Shown: positions 48,146 to 57,182 of the stretch, one piece after another
How the letters are laid out: every line of letters begins with the position of its first letter
How positions within the stretch are numbered: the first letter of the stretch is position 1
Assembly: GCA_963721105.1 (NCBI GenBank)
Contig: CAVRHY010000021.1
Location: 62,001 to 126,000 of the forward strand
Reading direction: 5' to 3'
Source: Thermohalobaculum sp963721105
Lineage (GTDB): Bacteria; Pseudomonadota; Alphaproteobacteria; Rhodobacterales; Rhodobacteraceae
Length of the DNA stretch: 64,000 nucleotides
Translations under genes and position numbers: made by a program
Notes under the pieces: model-generated
The model's input: only the letters and a program-made list of their open reading frames with translations
What the model was told of the DNA's origin: nothing
Databases searched by the model: none

Positions 48146-48737
48146 ATCCGGTCCCTCTCCTGTGGTCCGGATTCCAGCAGCTCGTGGAGGAGAAACAAGG
48201 GGTCACGTCAGCCGAGGCCAAGATCGGCATGGCCAATCTGGCATACAATCTCACGCGCTTCGTCTGGCACCAGCGGAGAGGAATGTCCGCCTGACGGCGA
48301 AAGCAAAGCCGAAGGGGCGACCCCGCGTCCGGTAGTAAGCAACAACGCCCGAGACCTGTGGCCTCAGCGGCACCCCGGCAGACACGGCTCGGCTACGCCC
48401 GCCTCACGTCCCTGAAATGACCGCTTCTTCGAGGTCCCCAGGTTGGCCCAGTGACAGCTTTGCCTGCGCGGGCTGGCCCCATCGGAGTCGGGCAGGCACC
48501 TGACTTGTCGCGAGCCGGGATAGCGCAGAGCCCTGCTCAAAAAAATAGGTCGGCGAGCTTAGCGAGGACACTTTCCGCGGTTTTCCTCGCGCACCATCGC
48601 ATGAAAAAATATTGCCGGGCAGCTACTTGTCGGTTCGCCTGGTGTGCGGGAGATTGGCGCTGGCCGGTTGCGAGAAACCCCTTTCGCCTGCAGCGCATGT
48701 TGCTATCGTCGCCGCACCCGGCAGCAAGAGGCCAGCA

Positions 48738-49541
48738 ATGCCGATATCGCTCGGCGGCAAGACCGCGATCATCACCAGCGCGGCGCAGGATGTCGGGCGC
48801 GCGATGGCGCAGCGCTTCCTGGATGCCGACGCCCGGGTGATGCTGGCGGATTCGGACGAGAAGGCGCTGGCCAGCGCCGAGGCCGACCTCGACGGCGCGG
48901 ACGGGCGGCTGGCCCGCTTTCACTACGTCGCGCAGGACCGGCTCTCGATCGCGAACCTGATCGCGGCAACGATCGACAGGTTCCAGCGGATCGACATCCT
49001 GGTGAACGGCGCCCAGACGATCACCGCGCCGGGGGCGTTCCTCAATCTCGGGACCGAGCAGTTCGACGCCGCCTTCGGCGACAACGTCCGCTCGGTGTTC
49101 CAGCTCAGCCAGGCGGTGGCACGGCGAATGATCCAGCAGGGCGGCGAGAGCGAGGAACCGGGCGGCGTCATCGTCAACATCTCGTCGATCGCCTCCGGAC
49201 GGACAGTGCCGGAGCTGCTGACCTTCTCGGTGTCGTGCGCGGCGCTGGACCAGCTGACACGCTCGATGGCCGCCAGCCTGGCGACGCATGGCATCCGGGT
49301 GAACGCCATCGCGCTCGGCGGCGTGCTGTCGGAGCGGATGCGCTCGGCCTTCCGCGAGAACGAGCAGCTTCGCGAGGACATGATCCGCGTGACGCCGCTG
49401 GGCCGCCTCGCCGAGATGGAGGAGGCGGCCGACGCGGCCATCTTCGTCGCCTCGGAGCACGCCAGCTACATCACCGGCCAGATCCTGGCCGTCGATGGCG
49501 GGCGGACGCTGCTGGACCCGCTGGCGTCGCCGATCCGCTGA
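48738..49541 (+). CDS. SDR-like protein with degenerate catalytic and cofactor motifs
   Basis: A 267-residue Rossmann protein whose fold and length match short-chain dehydrogenases (GGKTAIITSAAQDVGRAMAQ, IDILVNG, VIVNISSIASGR, YITGQILAVDGGRTL). The key residues deviate: the cofactor TGxxxGxG reads TSAAQDVG, the NNAG motif reads VNGAQ, and the YxxxK active site reads FSVSC. It may be a non-catalytic or altered-function SDR. ATG 48738 has AGAGG upstream. No neighbour suggests a pathway. Confidence 0.8.
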   Translation: MPISLGGKTAIITSAAQDVGRAMAQRFLDADARVMLADSDEKALASAEADLDGADGRLARFHYVAQDRLSIANLIAATIDRFQRIDILVNGAQTITAPGAFLNLGTEQFDAAFGDNVRSVFQLSQAVARRMIQQGGESEEPGGVIVNISSIASGRTVPELLTFSVSCAALDQLTRSMAASLATHGIRVNAIALGGVLSERMRSAFRENEQLREDMIRVTPLGRLAEMEEAADAAIFVASEHASYITGQILAVDGGRTLLDPLASPIR

Positions 49542-49738
49542 GCCAGGGGCGCCCCCGCGCGCAACTGCGAACGGCGACCCGGGCGCCGTTGACTCGGCGC
49601 TGACCGGTTCACGTGGCAGGGTCCCGCGCCGGTGCCGGGCCGGCGCCGCTGCGCCCGCGTCGCCGGATTCATCGGCAGGCCATTGGCGGCGCGCCGCGCG
49701 CGTGGCATCCTGCGCTCCGCGAGTGGCGGGAGAGTGTC

Positions 49739-50669
49739 ATGCGTCGGTGCCTTGTCCTCGTCGCCGTTTCCTGCGCCTGGCTGGCGGGGCCGTCTATGGC
49801 AGCAGCGCCAGGCGGCGCGCAGACCGGCGCCATGCCGCCGGTGGCCGCGCGCGGCCATCCGAGCGAAACCGGCCTTACCCGCCCGGAAATCCGCGCAGCC
49901 ACCGCGGCGCTGGCCGTCGCGGGCTACGCCCCCGGGGGTGTCGACGGCGACTGGGACGCCGCCGACGGCGCCGCGCTGGCCGCCTACCAGGCGGACTGGC
50001 AGCTTCCCGAGACGGGCGAGCTGACGCCCGACCTGCTCCTGCGCCTGATCCGCGAGCACCCGGCGACAAAGGCGCGATGGGTCGAGACCGACACGGGGTG
50101 CAGCGTCTGGAACCGCTTTCCGCAGGCACGCGAGACGGTGACGTGGACGGGCGACTGCGTCGATGGCGTCACGTCGGGCGACGGACGGCTGACCTGGACC
50201 TCGGTGCTGCGCGGGCGGGCGCAGGTCGAAACCTACACCGGGCAGCGCCGCGGCGGGCGGGAGAACGGGCTCGGCCTCTATCTCGGCGCCGACGGCAGCC
50301 GCTATGCCGGCGAGTGGCGCGACGGGCTGATGGACGGGCGCGGCATCCATGTCTCGCCCGGAGGCCACGTCTATGTCGGCGAGTACCGCGTACGGGCTGC
50401 GCGACGGCTGGGGCATCTACACGCGCACCGAGGGCAGCCGCTATTCCGGCGAGTGGCGGGGCGGCGTCGAGGAGGGCCTGGGCATGGCCGCCTGGCACGA
50501 CGGCAGCCACTACGAGGGGCAGCTTCTCGACGGCAAGCCGGACGGCGCCGGCACGCTGACCTTCGCCGACGGAACCGTCTATTCCGGCGACTGGCACGCC
50601 GGCTGCTATGCCGAAGCGATGCGCGGCGCGACGGCCGGGGTGACGCAGGCCGACTGCGGCTGGGAATGA
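49739..50669 (+). pseudogene. Exported PG-binding-like plus MORN-repeat protein, one frameshift
   Basis: Signal peptide (CLVLVAVSCAWLAGPSMAAA), then a peptidoglycan-binding-like three-helix domain (residues ~50-105: TRPEIRAATAALAVAGYAPG, AAYQADWQLPETGELT), then MORN repeats such as YAGEWRDGLMDGRG, YSGEWRGGVEEGLG, YEGQLLDGKPDGAG and YSGDWHAG. An extra base near 50389 breaks the frame after HVYVGEY; removing it continues GLRDGWGIYTRTEG. About 309 residues when repaired. Probably envelope-associated; role unknown. Confidence 0.78.
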
Positions 50670-50744
50670 GCCGCCCGCCGATCCGGCGGGCGGAAGACGC
50701 ACATGCGGGCGGCGCACGCCACCCGGGCCGCTGGACGGCGGTCG

Positions 50745-51083
50745 TCAGTTCACCTTGGCCGTCTTCGACTTCACGAGATCCCAGACATTGGTGTCGGGCT
50801 GCTGGTTGCACTCTTCCTTGATCTCGACGATCGAGACCGGCGTGTAGTCGTCGACGACGGCGACATCTTCCATGCCGTGCGAGCGACCTTCGAGATAGGC
50901 GACGACGTGCTCCTGAACGGCCGGCTCCGCCGTTACGAAGTCAGAGCACTTCACCTCCATCGGATGCTTGAAATCATAGGTGGCGATGGTGTCCATCCAC
51001 GCCCTCTGCTCGGTCGGGTTCGCGGCGAAAGCCACCGTGGCAAGCGCCGCGACGGCGGAAGAGATCGCAAAAAGCATCTTCAT
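50745..51083 (-). CDS. HdeA/HdeB-family periplasmic acid-stress chaperone-like protein
   Basis: A 112-residue exported protein with a signal peptide (ISSAVAALATVAFA). The mature part has HPMEVKCSDFVTAEPAVQEH and EIKEECNQQPDTNVWDLVKS; the two Cys residues fit the conserved HdeA disulfide. HdeA-like proteins unfold at low pH and bind other periplasmic proteins. ATG 51083 has AGGAAGGA upstream. Confidence 0.85.
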   Translation of the reverse strand: MKMLFAISSAVAALATVAFAANPTEQRAWMDTIATYDFKHPMEVKCSDFVTAEPAVQEHVVAYLEGRSHGMEDVAVVDDYTPVSIVEIKEECNQQPDTNVWDLVKSKTAKVN

Positions 51084-51368
51084 CTGTTTTTCCTTCCTGT
51101 CGTTGGCATCTTCCCGGGTCGAGCCGAAGCGCCCCCAGTCAAGGTGCCGTTGGTCTCAGCGGTAGCATCCTACACGCGAATCGCGAGTGCGATCTTGTCT
51201 TTTCGCGCCATGGTGGTCCAACCGGGCCGGTTCCGCCGAGCGGGCGGCCTCCGCCGCCCCGCCGCGGCCGTTTTTCGATGACAGGGCCGGAGCTGCTGCC
51301 TAGGATACAGGCGCCACGGACCGGGGCCTGATCCCCGGGAAAAAGAAACGACAAGGGAGTTGGACTGA

Positions 51369-52602
51369 ATGACCCGTTACGGAAAGATTCTGGGCGGCCT
51401 GGCGGTCGGGGCGGCGATGATCGCTCTGCCCGGTGCCGCCAGTGCCGCCGATGACTGCGAGATCGTGCTGGGCGCGGCCATATCGTTGACGGGCAATTAC
51501 GCCGCCAACGGCATGCACGCCAAGAACGGCTACGACTACGCCATCGACCAGTTGAACAAGGACGGCGGCATCAAGGTCGGCGACAAGACCTGCAAGATGC
51601 GCGTCATCTACTATGACGACGAGTCGACGCCGGCGCGTGGCGCGCAGCTGGCCGAGCGGCTGATCAGCCAGGACCAGGTCCAGTACATGCTCGGGCCCGT
51701 ACTCGACCGGCATGACGGCGGCGATCGCGCCGGTCACCGAGCAGTACAAGATCCCGATGGTGGAGGCCGAGGGCGCTGGCCGCTCGCTCTTCAACAAGGG
51801 CTACAAGCAGATGTTCGCCATCCTGTCGACCTCGGACCAGTACCTGAGCTCGGCGATCGACCTGGCAGCCGAGATGGCCGAGGCGAACGGCAAGAAGCCC
51901 GCCGACGTCAAGGTCGCGATGGCCTACGAGAGCGACCCGTTCTCGCAGGACGTGCGCAGTGGCGTGCTGAACGACCTGAAACGCTACGGCATGACCGCCG
52001 TCATCGACGACCAGCTGCCGCGCGACCTCAGCGACATGGCGGCGACGATGACCAAGGTGAAGGCGCTGAAGCCCGACCTGCTGCTGGTCTCGGGCCACGA
52101 GAAGGGCGCGGCGACCGCCGTGCGCCAGCTCAAGGAGATGGGGGTCAGCGTGCCGATGATCGCCATCACGCACTGCGAGTTGGCCGACGTCACCGGCAAT
52201 TTCGGCGATGCGGCGAACGGCATCCTCTGCCCGACGCAGTGGTCGCCGACGATGACCTATACCGGCGACGTGATGGGCTCGGCCGCCGACTACGAGAAGG
52301 CCATCAAGGCAGCGTTTCCCGAATACGCCGACACCGAGGTGCCCTACCAGACCGCCCAGGGCTCGGCGGCCGTCCTTACCTTCAAGGACGCGTTCGAGCG
52401 GGCCGGATCGCTGGACAAGGACGCGGTTCGCGACGCGCTGGCAAAGACCGACATGATGACCTTCTACGGCCCGATCAAGTTCACGCCGGAGGGGCTGAAC
52501 GAGCGCAAGCCGATGGTGCTGCGCCAGATCCAGGACGGCGCCTACAAGGTCGTCGCGCCGCAGAAGTACGCCAGCGACAAGCTGCAGTACCCGCGCCCCT
52601 GA
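51369..52602 (+). pseudogene. Branched-chain amino-acid-type ABC solute-binding protein, one frameshift
   Basis: A LivJ-like binding protein of about 410 residues: signal peptide ending LPGAASAAD, then EIVLGAAISLTGNYAANGMH, NGYDYAIDQLNKDGGIKVG and, after an extra base near 51699, STGMTAAIAPVTEQYKIPMV. The long C-terminal lobe is intact to LQYPRP. ATG 51369 follows an AAGGGAG site. It is first gene of the liv-type operon; the ligand could be an amino acid, amide or aromatic acid. Confidence 0.83.
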
Positions 52603-52620
52603 CCCAGGTGCGCTGAACTC

Positions 52621-52648
52621 CCGGTCGGGCCCGCCGTGGCCCGACCGG
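52621..52648 (+). other. Perfect 11-bp hairpin between binding protein and permease genes
   Basis: CCGGTCGGGCC and GGCCCGACCGG flank a 6-nt loop, 18 bp after the binding-protein stop and 59 bp before livH. No T-run follows. As in other transport operons it may stabilise the binding-protein message; the matching hairpin after ehuB shows the same layout. Confidence 0.6.
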
Positions 52649-52707
52649 CCTCGCCCGCCCGGCAGCGGCGCGGGCTTTCGGTATTTCGCTGAGGGGGGAC
52701 CGCGTCC

Positions 52708-53613
52708 ATGTGGTCGAACATCCAGATCCTGCAGATCGCGCCGCAGTTTGCCGTCGGGCTGCTGATCGAGGGCCTGCTGATCGGCTCGGTCTTCGCGCTG
52801 GTCGCCTACGGGCTGGCGCTCGTCTGGGGCGTGATGAACGTCAAGAACCTGGCGCAGGGGCCGATGGTCATCCTCGGCGGCTACATCTGCTGGTACCTGC
52901 ACGACGCTTTCGGCATCCACCCGCTGATCGGGATATTCGGCTCGATCGCGACGCTCTGGCTGCTGAGCTGGCTGGTCTTCCGCTACATCGTCTCCAAGGT
53001 TCTGGCGCTCGACATGTTCGTGTCGCTGCTGGCCACCTTCGGCGTGGCCTATGTGATGGAGCAGGGCATGAGCCTGCTGTTCACGCAGAACACGCGGACC
53101 ATCGACCTCGGCTGGGACAGCTTCCGCCTGTTCGGCGGCGACGTGACCATCGCCAGCCAGAAGGTCATGGCCTTCTGCATCGCCTGCGCGCTGGCCGTGA
53201 CGCTGGTGCTCTTCATGAAGCGCAGCCGCATGGGCCAGGCGATCCGCGCCACCGCCCAGAACGCCCGCGCCGCACGCGTCATGGGCATCGACACCGACCG
53301 GGTCTACCGCTTCACCTTCTGCCTGAACGGCGCGATCTGCGGCGCGACGGGGGCGCTGGTTGCGATGATCTGGGTCATCCAGCCCTTCTACGGCATCGCC
53401 TACTCGATCCGCGCCTTCGTGATCGTCACCGCAGCGGGGCTGGGCAACCTGCCCGGCGTCATCGCCGCCGGGCTGGGCATGGGCACGATCGAGCAATTCG
53501 GCGGCTTCATCTTCGGCGCCCAGTACCAGCAGGCGATCATCGTCGGGCTGCTGCTGGCCGTGCTTTTCATCAGGCTGCTGCAGCAGTCGCGTAACCGTCA
53601 GGCAGTCGCATGA
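52708..53613 (+). CDS. livH: Branched-chain amino-acid-type ABC permease LivH
   Basis: A 301-residue LivH-like permease with about eight TM segments; FALVAYGLALVWGVMNVKNL near the start is the family signature, and QAIRATAQNARAARVMGIDT is the cytoplasmic ATPase-contact loop. Overlaps livM by four bases. Forms the channel with LivM. Confidence 0.92.
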   Translation: MWSNIQILQIAPQFAVGLLIEGLLIGSVFALVAYGLALVWGVMNVKNLAQGPMVILGGYICWYLHDAFGIHPLIGIFGSIATLWLLSWLVFRYIVSKVLALDMFVSLLATFGVAYVMEQGMSLLFTQNTRTIDLGWDSFRLFGGDVTIASQKVMAFCIACALAVTLVLFMKRSRMGQAIRATAQNARAARVMGIDTDRVYRFTFCLNGAICGATGALVAMIWVIQPFYGIAYSIRAFVIVTAAGLGNLPGVIAAGLGMGTIEQFGGFIFGAQYQQAIIVGLLLAVLFIRLLQQSRNRQAVA

Positions 53614-54686
53614 GCATGAAATGGCTCCTCTACCCGGCACTGATCGCGTTGGCGATCGCGCTGCCGCTGGTGTTTCCGAACTACACGCAGCAGTTCTCGA
53701 CGCTGTGGGTGCTGATCGTGCTGGCCCTGACATGGGACATGCAGGGCGGCCAGATGGGCTACAACTCGCTGGGCAACATCTTCTTCTTCGGCCTCGGCAT
53801 GTATGTCAGCGCCATCGTGCAGATCGAGATTTTCGCCGACCTCGGCGACTACACCTATGCCGGCGGCACGCAGGCCTTCACCTTCACGCACGCCCAGTAC
53901 TTCACGGGGCTGGCGATCGGGCCGCTGATCGGCGGCGTCGCCTGCGCCATCGCGGCGGTGCCTCTGGGCTGGCTGTTCTTCGGCCTGCGCGGCCCCTACT
54001 TCGCCATCGGCACGCTGGGCGTCGCCGTCGCGGCGGCCGAGATGTTCAGCACCTGGACATGGGTGGGCGCCGGCCAGGGCATCCCGATGCCGCGCTTTCC
54101 GGGCGACCCGGACATCGCGAAATGGGCCTTCTACTCGATGTTCATGCTGACGGGCATCATCTGCTTCGCCGTCATCGCCTGGCTCTACTCGACGCGCTTC
54201 GGGCTGGCGCTGAACGCCATCCGCGACGACGAGCAGAAGGCCGAGGGCATGGGCCTGCCGACGCTGCGCATCAAGCAGCTGAACTGGGCGGTGGCCGCGT
54301 TCTTCATCGGCATCATGGGGGCGATCTACGGAAACAATGTCGGCTTCATCGAGCCGCGCGGCGTCGCCTTCCAGACGATCTATCTCGGCATCTACATGGT
54401 CGTCGCGGCGCTGCTGGGCGGCAAGGGGACGCTGTGGGGGCCGGTCATCGGCGCCATCGTCTTCCACACCTTCAAGGAGGTGACGTGGACGCTGCTGCTG
54501 GGCTGGCAGTACGTGGCGCTGGGCGTGCTGATCGTCGTCGTCATCGTCTATTTCCAGGAGGGCATCGTCGGCTGGCTGGCGCGCCGCAAGCCGGAATGGT
54601 TCGGTCGCAGGATCGAGGCGAAGACGACCGCGACCGATCATCGGCACGAACCCGAAAAGGACGCCGCCCAGGGAGCGCCTGCATGA
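53610..54686 (+). CDS. livM: Branched-chain amino-acid-type ABC permease LivM
   Basis: A 358-residue permease with FFFGLGMYVSAIVQIEI and LFFGLRGPYFAIGTLGVAV, the usual LivM blocks, and the loop LNAIRDDEQKAEGMGLPTLR. The polar C-terminal tail (about 25 residues) is longer than usual. The stop overlaps the livG start (ATGA). Confidence 0.92.
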   Translation: MSMKWLLYPALIALAIALPLVFPNYTQQFSTLWVLIVLALTWDMQGGQMGYNSLGNIFFFGLGMYVSAIVQIEIFADLGDYTYAGGTQAFTFTHAQYFTGLAIGPLIGGVACAIAAVPLGWLFFGLRGPYFAIGTLGVAVAAAEMFSTWTWVGAGQGIPMPRFPGDPDIAKWAFYSMFMLTGIICFAVIAWLYSTRFGLALNAIRDDEQKAEGMGLPTLRIKQLNWAVAAFFIGIMGAIYGNNVGFIEPRGVAFQTIYLGIYMVVAALLGGKGTLWGPVIGAIVFHTFKEVTWTLLLGWQYVALGVLIVVVIVYFQEGIVGWLARRKPEWFGRRIEAKTTATDHRHEPEKDAAQGAPA

Positions 54687-55426
54687 CCGCGATCATCGAG
54701 GTCGACAACGTCAGCAAGAGCTATGGTGGCGTCGTCGCAAACAAGGAGATCTCGCTGAGGGTCGAGCAGGGCTCGATCACCGGGCTGATCGGGCCGAACG
54801 GCAGCGGCAAGACGACGATGTTCAACTCGATCGTCGGCTACCACCCGATCGACCAAGGCTCGATCCGCTTCGAGGGGCGGGAGATCAGCAAGCTTCGCGT
54901 GCCCGAGATCGCCCGCCTGGGCCTGCTGCGCACCTTCCAGCAGACGCGGATCTACGGCGCCATGAGCTGCGTCGACAACATGCTGATCTCGGTACCCTAC
55001 CGGAAGCAGCGCTTCACCGACATGTTCGGCAGCCACGACGCCGAGGAACTGGAGCGCGCCGAGTCGCTGCTCGACTTCGTCGGGCTCTACGAGAAGCGCT
55101 GGCTGCTGGGCGGCGACCTCAGCTTTGGCCAGCAGAAGCTGCTGGAATTCGGCATGGCGCTGATGAACGAGCCGACCGTACTGATGCTGGACGAGCCGAC
55201 GGCGGGCATCAACCCGACGCTGATCAACGGCCTGATCGACCGGCTGAAGCGCGCCAACCAGGAGCTGGGCATCACGCTCTTCGTCATCGAGCACAACATG
55301 CGCGTCATCATGAACCTGGCCGAGCGGATCTACTGCCTGGCACACGGCCAGATGCTGGCCGAGGGCAGCCCCGACGACATCCAGAACGACCAGCGCGTCA
55401 TCGACGCCTACCTGGGGGCGCACTGA
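54683..55426 (+). CDS. livG: ABC ATP-binding protein LivG
   Basis: A 247-residue ATPase with Walker A GPNGSGKTT, Q-loop LLRTFQQTRIYGAM, signature LSFGQQKLLE, Walker B VLMLDEPTAGINP and H-loop FVIEHNMRVIM. The signature LSFGQ deviates from LSGGQ, as is common in LivG. It is followed at once by livF (TGATG). Confidence 0.93.
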   Translation: MTAIIEVDNVSKSYGGVVANKEISLRVEQGSITGLIGPNGSGKTTMFNSIVGYHPIDQGSIRFEGREISKLRVPEIARLGLLRTFQQTRIYGAMSCVDNMLISVPYRKQRFTDMFGSHDAEELERAESLLDFVGLYEKRWLLGGDLSFGQQKLLEFGMALMNEPTVLMLDEPTAGINPTLINGLIDRLKRANQELGITLFVIEHNMRVIMNLAERIYCLAHGQMLAEGSPDDIQNDQRVIDAYLGAH

Positions 55427-56343
55427 TGGCCCGCACTCCCGAGGCACCGGCCGGTCAGACGGACGCCGAGGCGGCCCCGATGACGGCGACCGAGCGCAAG
55501 ACCGCCCGCGGCTACCACATGGGCGGCGTCGACGTCGTCATGTCGGTCGACGCCGTCGCGCAAGAGGCCGCCCGCATCGCCGCCGAGGCGCCCGGCCCGG
55601 AGGAGCTGCGCGCGCTGGCCGGCGGCGAGCCGTTCCTGGAGATTTCGGACCTGCGCGCCGGCTATGGCAAGATGGAGATCCTGCACGAGTTCAGCATGGC
55701 CGTCGGCAAGGGGCAGAGCCTGTGCCTGATCGGCCCGAACGGCGCCGGCAAGTCGACCGTGCTGCATTCGATCTTCGGCTTCACCAACATCTTCTCGGGC
55801 CGCATCACCGCCGGCGGCAAGGACGTCACCAGGCTGAAGCCGAACGACAAGCTGCGCACGGCCGGCATCGCCTACATCCTGCAGGACAACTCGGTTTTTC
55901 CTGACATGACGGTCGAGGAGAACCTGTGGATGGGCGGCTACCTGAAGGACGGCCCCGACCAGGCGCGCGCCGCCGCGGAGCGCGTCTTCGAGAAGTACGA
56001 CCGCCTGCGCGCGCGCCGCTCGCAGCCTGCCCGCGTGTTGTCGGGCGGCGAGCGGCGGCTGCTGGAAATCAGCCGCGCGCTGGTGATGGAGCCCGAGGTC
56101 CTGCTGGTCGACGAGCCCTCGATCGGGCTCGAGCCGCGCTTCATCGACATGGTGTTCGAGATCCTCGACGACCTGCAGCGAGTCGAGGGCAAGACCATCA
56201 TCATGGTCGAGCAGAACGCCAAGAAGGGGCTGGAGTTCGCCGATCTAGGCTACGTGCTGGTCTCGGGCCAGCTCGCCAAGGCAGGGTTGGGCGACGCGCT
56301 GCTGGAGGACCCCGAGGTCGGGCGGCTGTTCCTGGGCGGTTAG
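55426..56343 (+). CDS. livF: ABC ATP-binding protein LivF with N-terminal extension
   Basis: A 305-residue ATPase; the conserved core begins near residue 68 (FLEISDLRAGYGKMEILHEF), with Walker A GPNGAGKST, signature LSGGERRLLE, Walker B VLLVDEPSIGLEP and a C-terminal TIIMVEQNAKKGLEFAD (Glu-Gln in place of the H-loop context, usual in LivF). The 65-residue N-terminal extension is Ala/Glu-rich and unusual. The TAG stop lies at the TA target site of the IS427-like element; the stop exists with or without the insertion. Confidence 0.9.
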   Translation: MARTPEAPAGQTDAEAAPMTATERKTARGYHMGGVDVVMSVDAVAQEAARIAAEAPGPEELRALAGGEPFLEISDLRAGYGKMEILHEFSMAVGKGQSLCLIGPNGAGKSTVLHSIFGFTNIFSGRITAGGKDVTRLKPNDKLRTAGIAYILQDNSVFPDMTVEENLWMGGYLKDGPDQARAAAERVFEKYDRLRARRSQPARVLSGGERRLLEISRALVMEPEVLLVDEPSIGLEPRFIDMVFEILDDLQRVEGKTIIMVEQNAKKGLEFADLGYVLVSGQLAKAGLGDALLEDPEVGRLFLGG

Positions 56344-56791
56344 GACGTGGACTCATATGTCGCCAGCCAAATGCGGATTGCGGCGAGCTTGATGGCGGCG
56401 AGGAAGTTCTCCGGGTTGCGGTCGTATCGGGTAGCGAGGCCCCGGAAGTGCTTGAGGCGGTTGAAGAACCGCTCGATGCAGTTGCGCTGGCGGTAGACCC
56501 AGCCGCTGAAGGCGAAGCTGTCCTTTCGGATCACGCGCGGCGGGATGTTCGCCCAGGCGCCGCGCTCGGCGGCGAGGCCGCGGATCGCGTCGGTGTCGTA
56601 GGCCCGGTCGGCGATCAACGTCGCGCCCGGGGCGAGCATCTCGAGGAGTTCGGGCGCTGCCGGCGCGTCGCCCGCCTGCCCGGCGGTCAGCGTGATCCGC
56701 ACCGGGCGGCCCTCGGCGTCGACGAGCGCATGGATCTTCGTCGTCAGCCCGCCCCGGGAGCGTCCCATGCAACCATCCCCATCGTCTTTTT
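56340..56791 (-). CDS. IS427-like transposase OrfB
   Basis: The C-terminal half of the split DDE transposase: CMGRSRGGLTTKIHALVDAE, Asp in LIADRAYDTDAIR, and Glu in CIERFFNRLKHFRGLATRYD. It is entered by a -1 slip at the A5 run (56787-56791 on the minus strand). Its TAA stop uses the duplicated TA plus one flanking base. Confidence 0.82.
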
Positions 56792-57180
56792 GGGGGCGGC
56801 GCCGTGCTGGTGCACGCGCACGCACGACAAGTCGATCATGACGATCTCGCCATCGTAAGCCTTTGAGACCGCCTCCAGAAGCCTGTCCCAGACGCCTGCC
56901 TTTCGCCATCGCACGAAGCGGTTGTAGAGCGTCGTTCTCGGCCCATAGCGCTCGGGTATGTCGCGCCAGGGCGCGCCGGTCCGGAACCGCCACAGGATGC
57001 CGTTCAGCACGCGACGGTCGTCGACCCGCGGCACACCTCTCGGCTTGTTCGGCAGCAGCGGCTGGATGATCGCCCATTCCTCGTCGCTCAGTTCGTGGCG
57101 TCGCCATCGAAACCTCCTCTATTCAGGAGGTTAAATCATCGCCGGCCCTCAAAAGGAATACCCTTTATGGGGCCACGTCC
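56343..57180. mobile_element. IS5-family, IS427-like insertion sequence (838 bp)
   Basis: The left end GGACGTGGACTCATA and the complement of the right end GGACGTGGCCCCATA are inverted repeats differing at two of 15 positions. TA is present on both sides (56341-56342 and 57181-57182), a 2-bp duplication. Two overlapping transposase frames on the minus strand and the small size fit the IS427 group. Confidence 0.88.
56744..57107 (-). CDS. IS427-like transposase OrfA, 5' end unclear
   Basis: The N-terminal half: RRHELSDEEWAIIQPLLPNK, DDRRVLNGILWRFRTGAPWR and MIDLSCVRVHQHGAAPKK with the first catalytic Asp. In this copy no ATG lies in frame before RRHELSDEEW: the ATG at 57107 is in the other frame. 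One base is therefore probably missing near the start, or an unusual start is used. Confidence 0.75.
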
Positions 57181-57182
57181 TA

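Larger units (their letters stand above)
46938..48210. mobile_element. IS3-family element (IS407-like), complete, 1273 bp
   Basis: The ends TGACGTGACCCC (46938-46949) and GGGGTCACGTCA (48199-48210) are a perfect 12-bp inverted repeat with the TG...CA tips of IS3 elements. GCCG flanks both sides (46934-46937 and 48211-48214), a 4-bp duplication as reported for the IS407 subgroup. It contains orfA and orfB on the minus strand with an A7 slip site between them. It looks fully intact. Confidence 0.95.
45938..48294 (+). pseudogene. IS5-family transposase of copy B, interrupted by IS3
   Basis: The transposase reads normally from MRGQSGFWDIDERYV through GGQIVDATIV, VWADTAYRS and AVEHVFARQK (the D, D, E residues) to VRTIVIVRA. 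There the IS3 element starts. Beyond it the frame resumes as EAKIGMANLAYNLTRF and ends at 48292-48294. Removing the IS3 element plus one GCCG copy restores a continuous frame. It is inactive as it stands. Confidence 0.88.
45865..48439. mobile_element. IS5-family element, copy B, complete but split by a nested IS3 element
   Basis: The left end GGGCGCCTCGAAAAA (45865) and the complement of the right end GGGGACCTCGAAGAA (48439) agree at 12 of 15 bases. The element is flanked by AGGT on both sides (45861-45864 and 48440-48443), a 4-bp target duplication. Without the nested IS3 element and its duplication it is about 1.3 kb, normal for the family. It is the intact-ended sister of the truncated copy at 5689. 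Confidence 0.9.

Noticed and set aside
5689..48439. Two direct IS5 copies about 40 kb apart as ends of a composite transposon
   Set aside because: Copy A lacks its right end and copy B has its own AGGT duplication, so copy B inserted independently. The DNA between them is ordinary chromosomal genes.
56341..56343. LivF truncated by the IS insertion
   Set aside because: The sequence right of the element shows that the uninterrupted target also reads TAG, so the stop is original.
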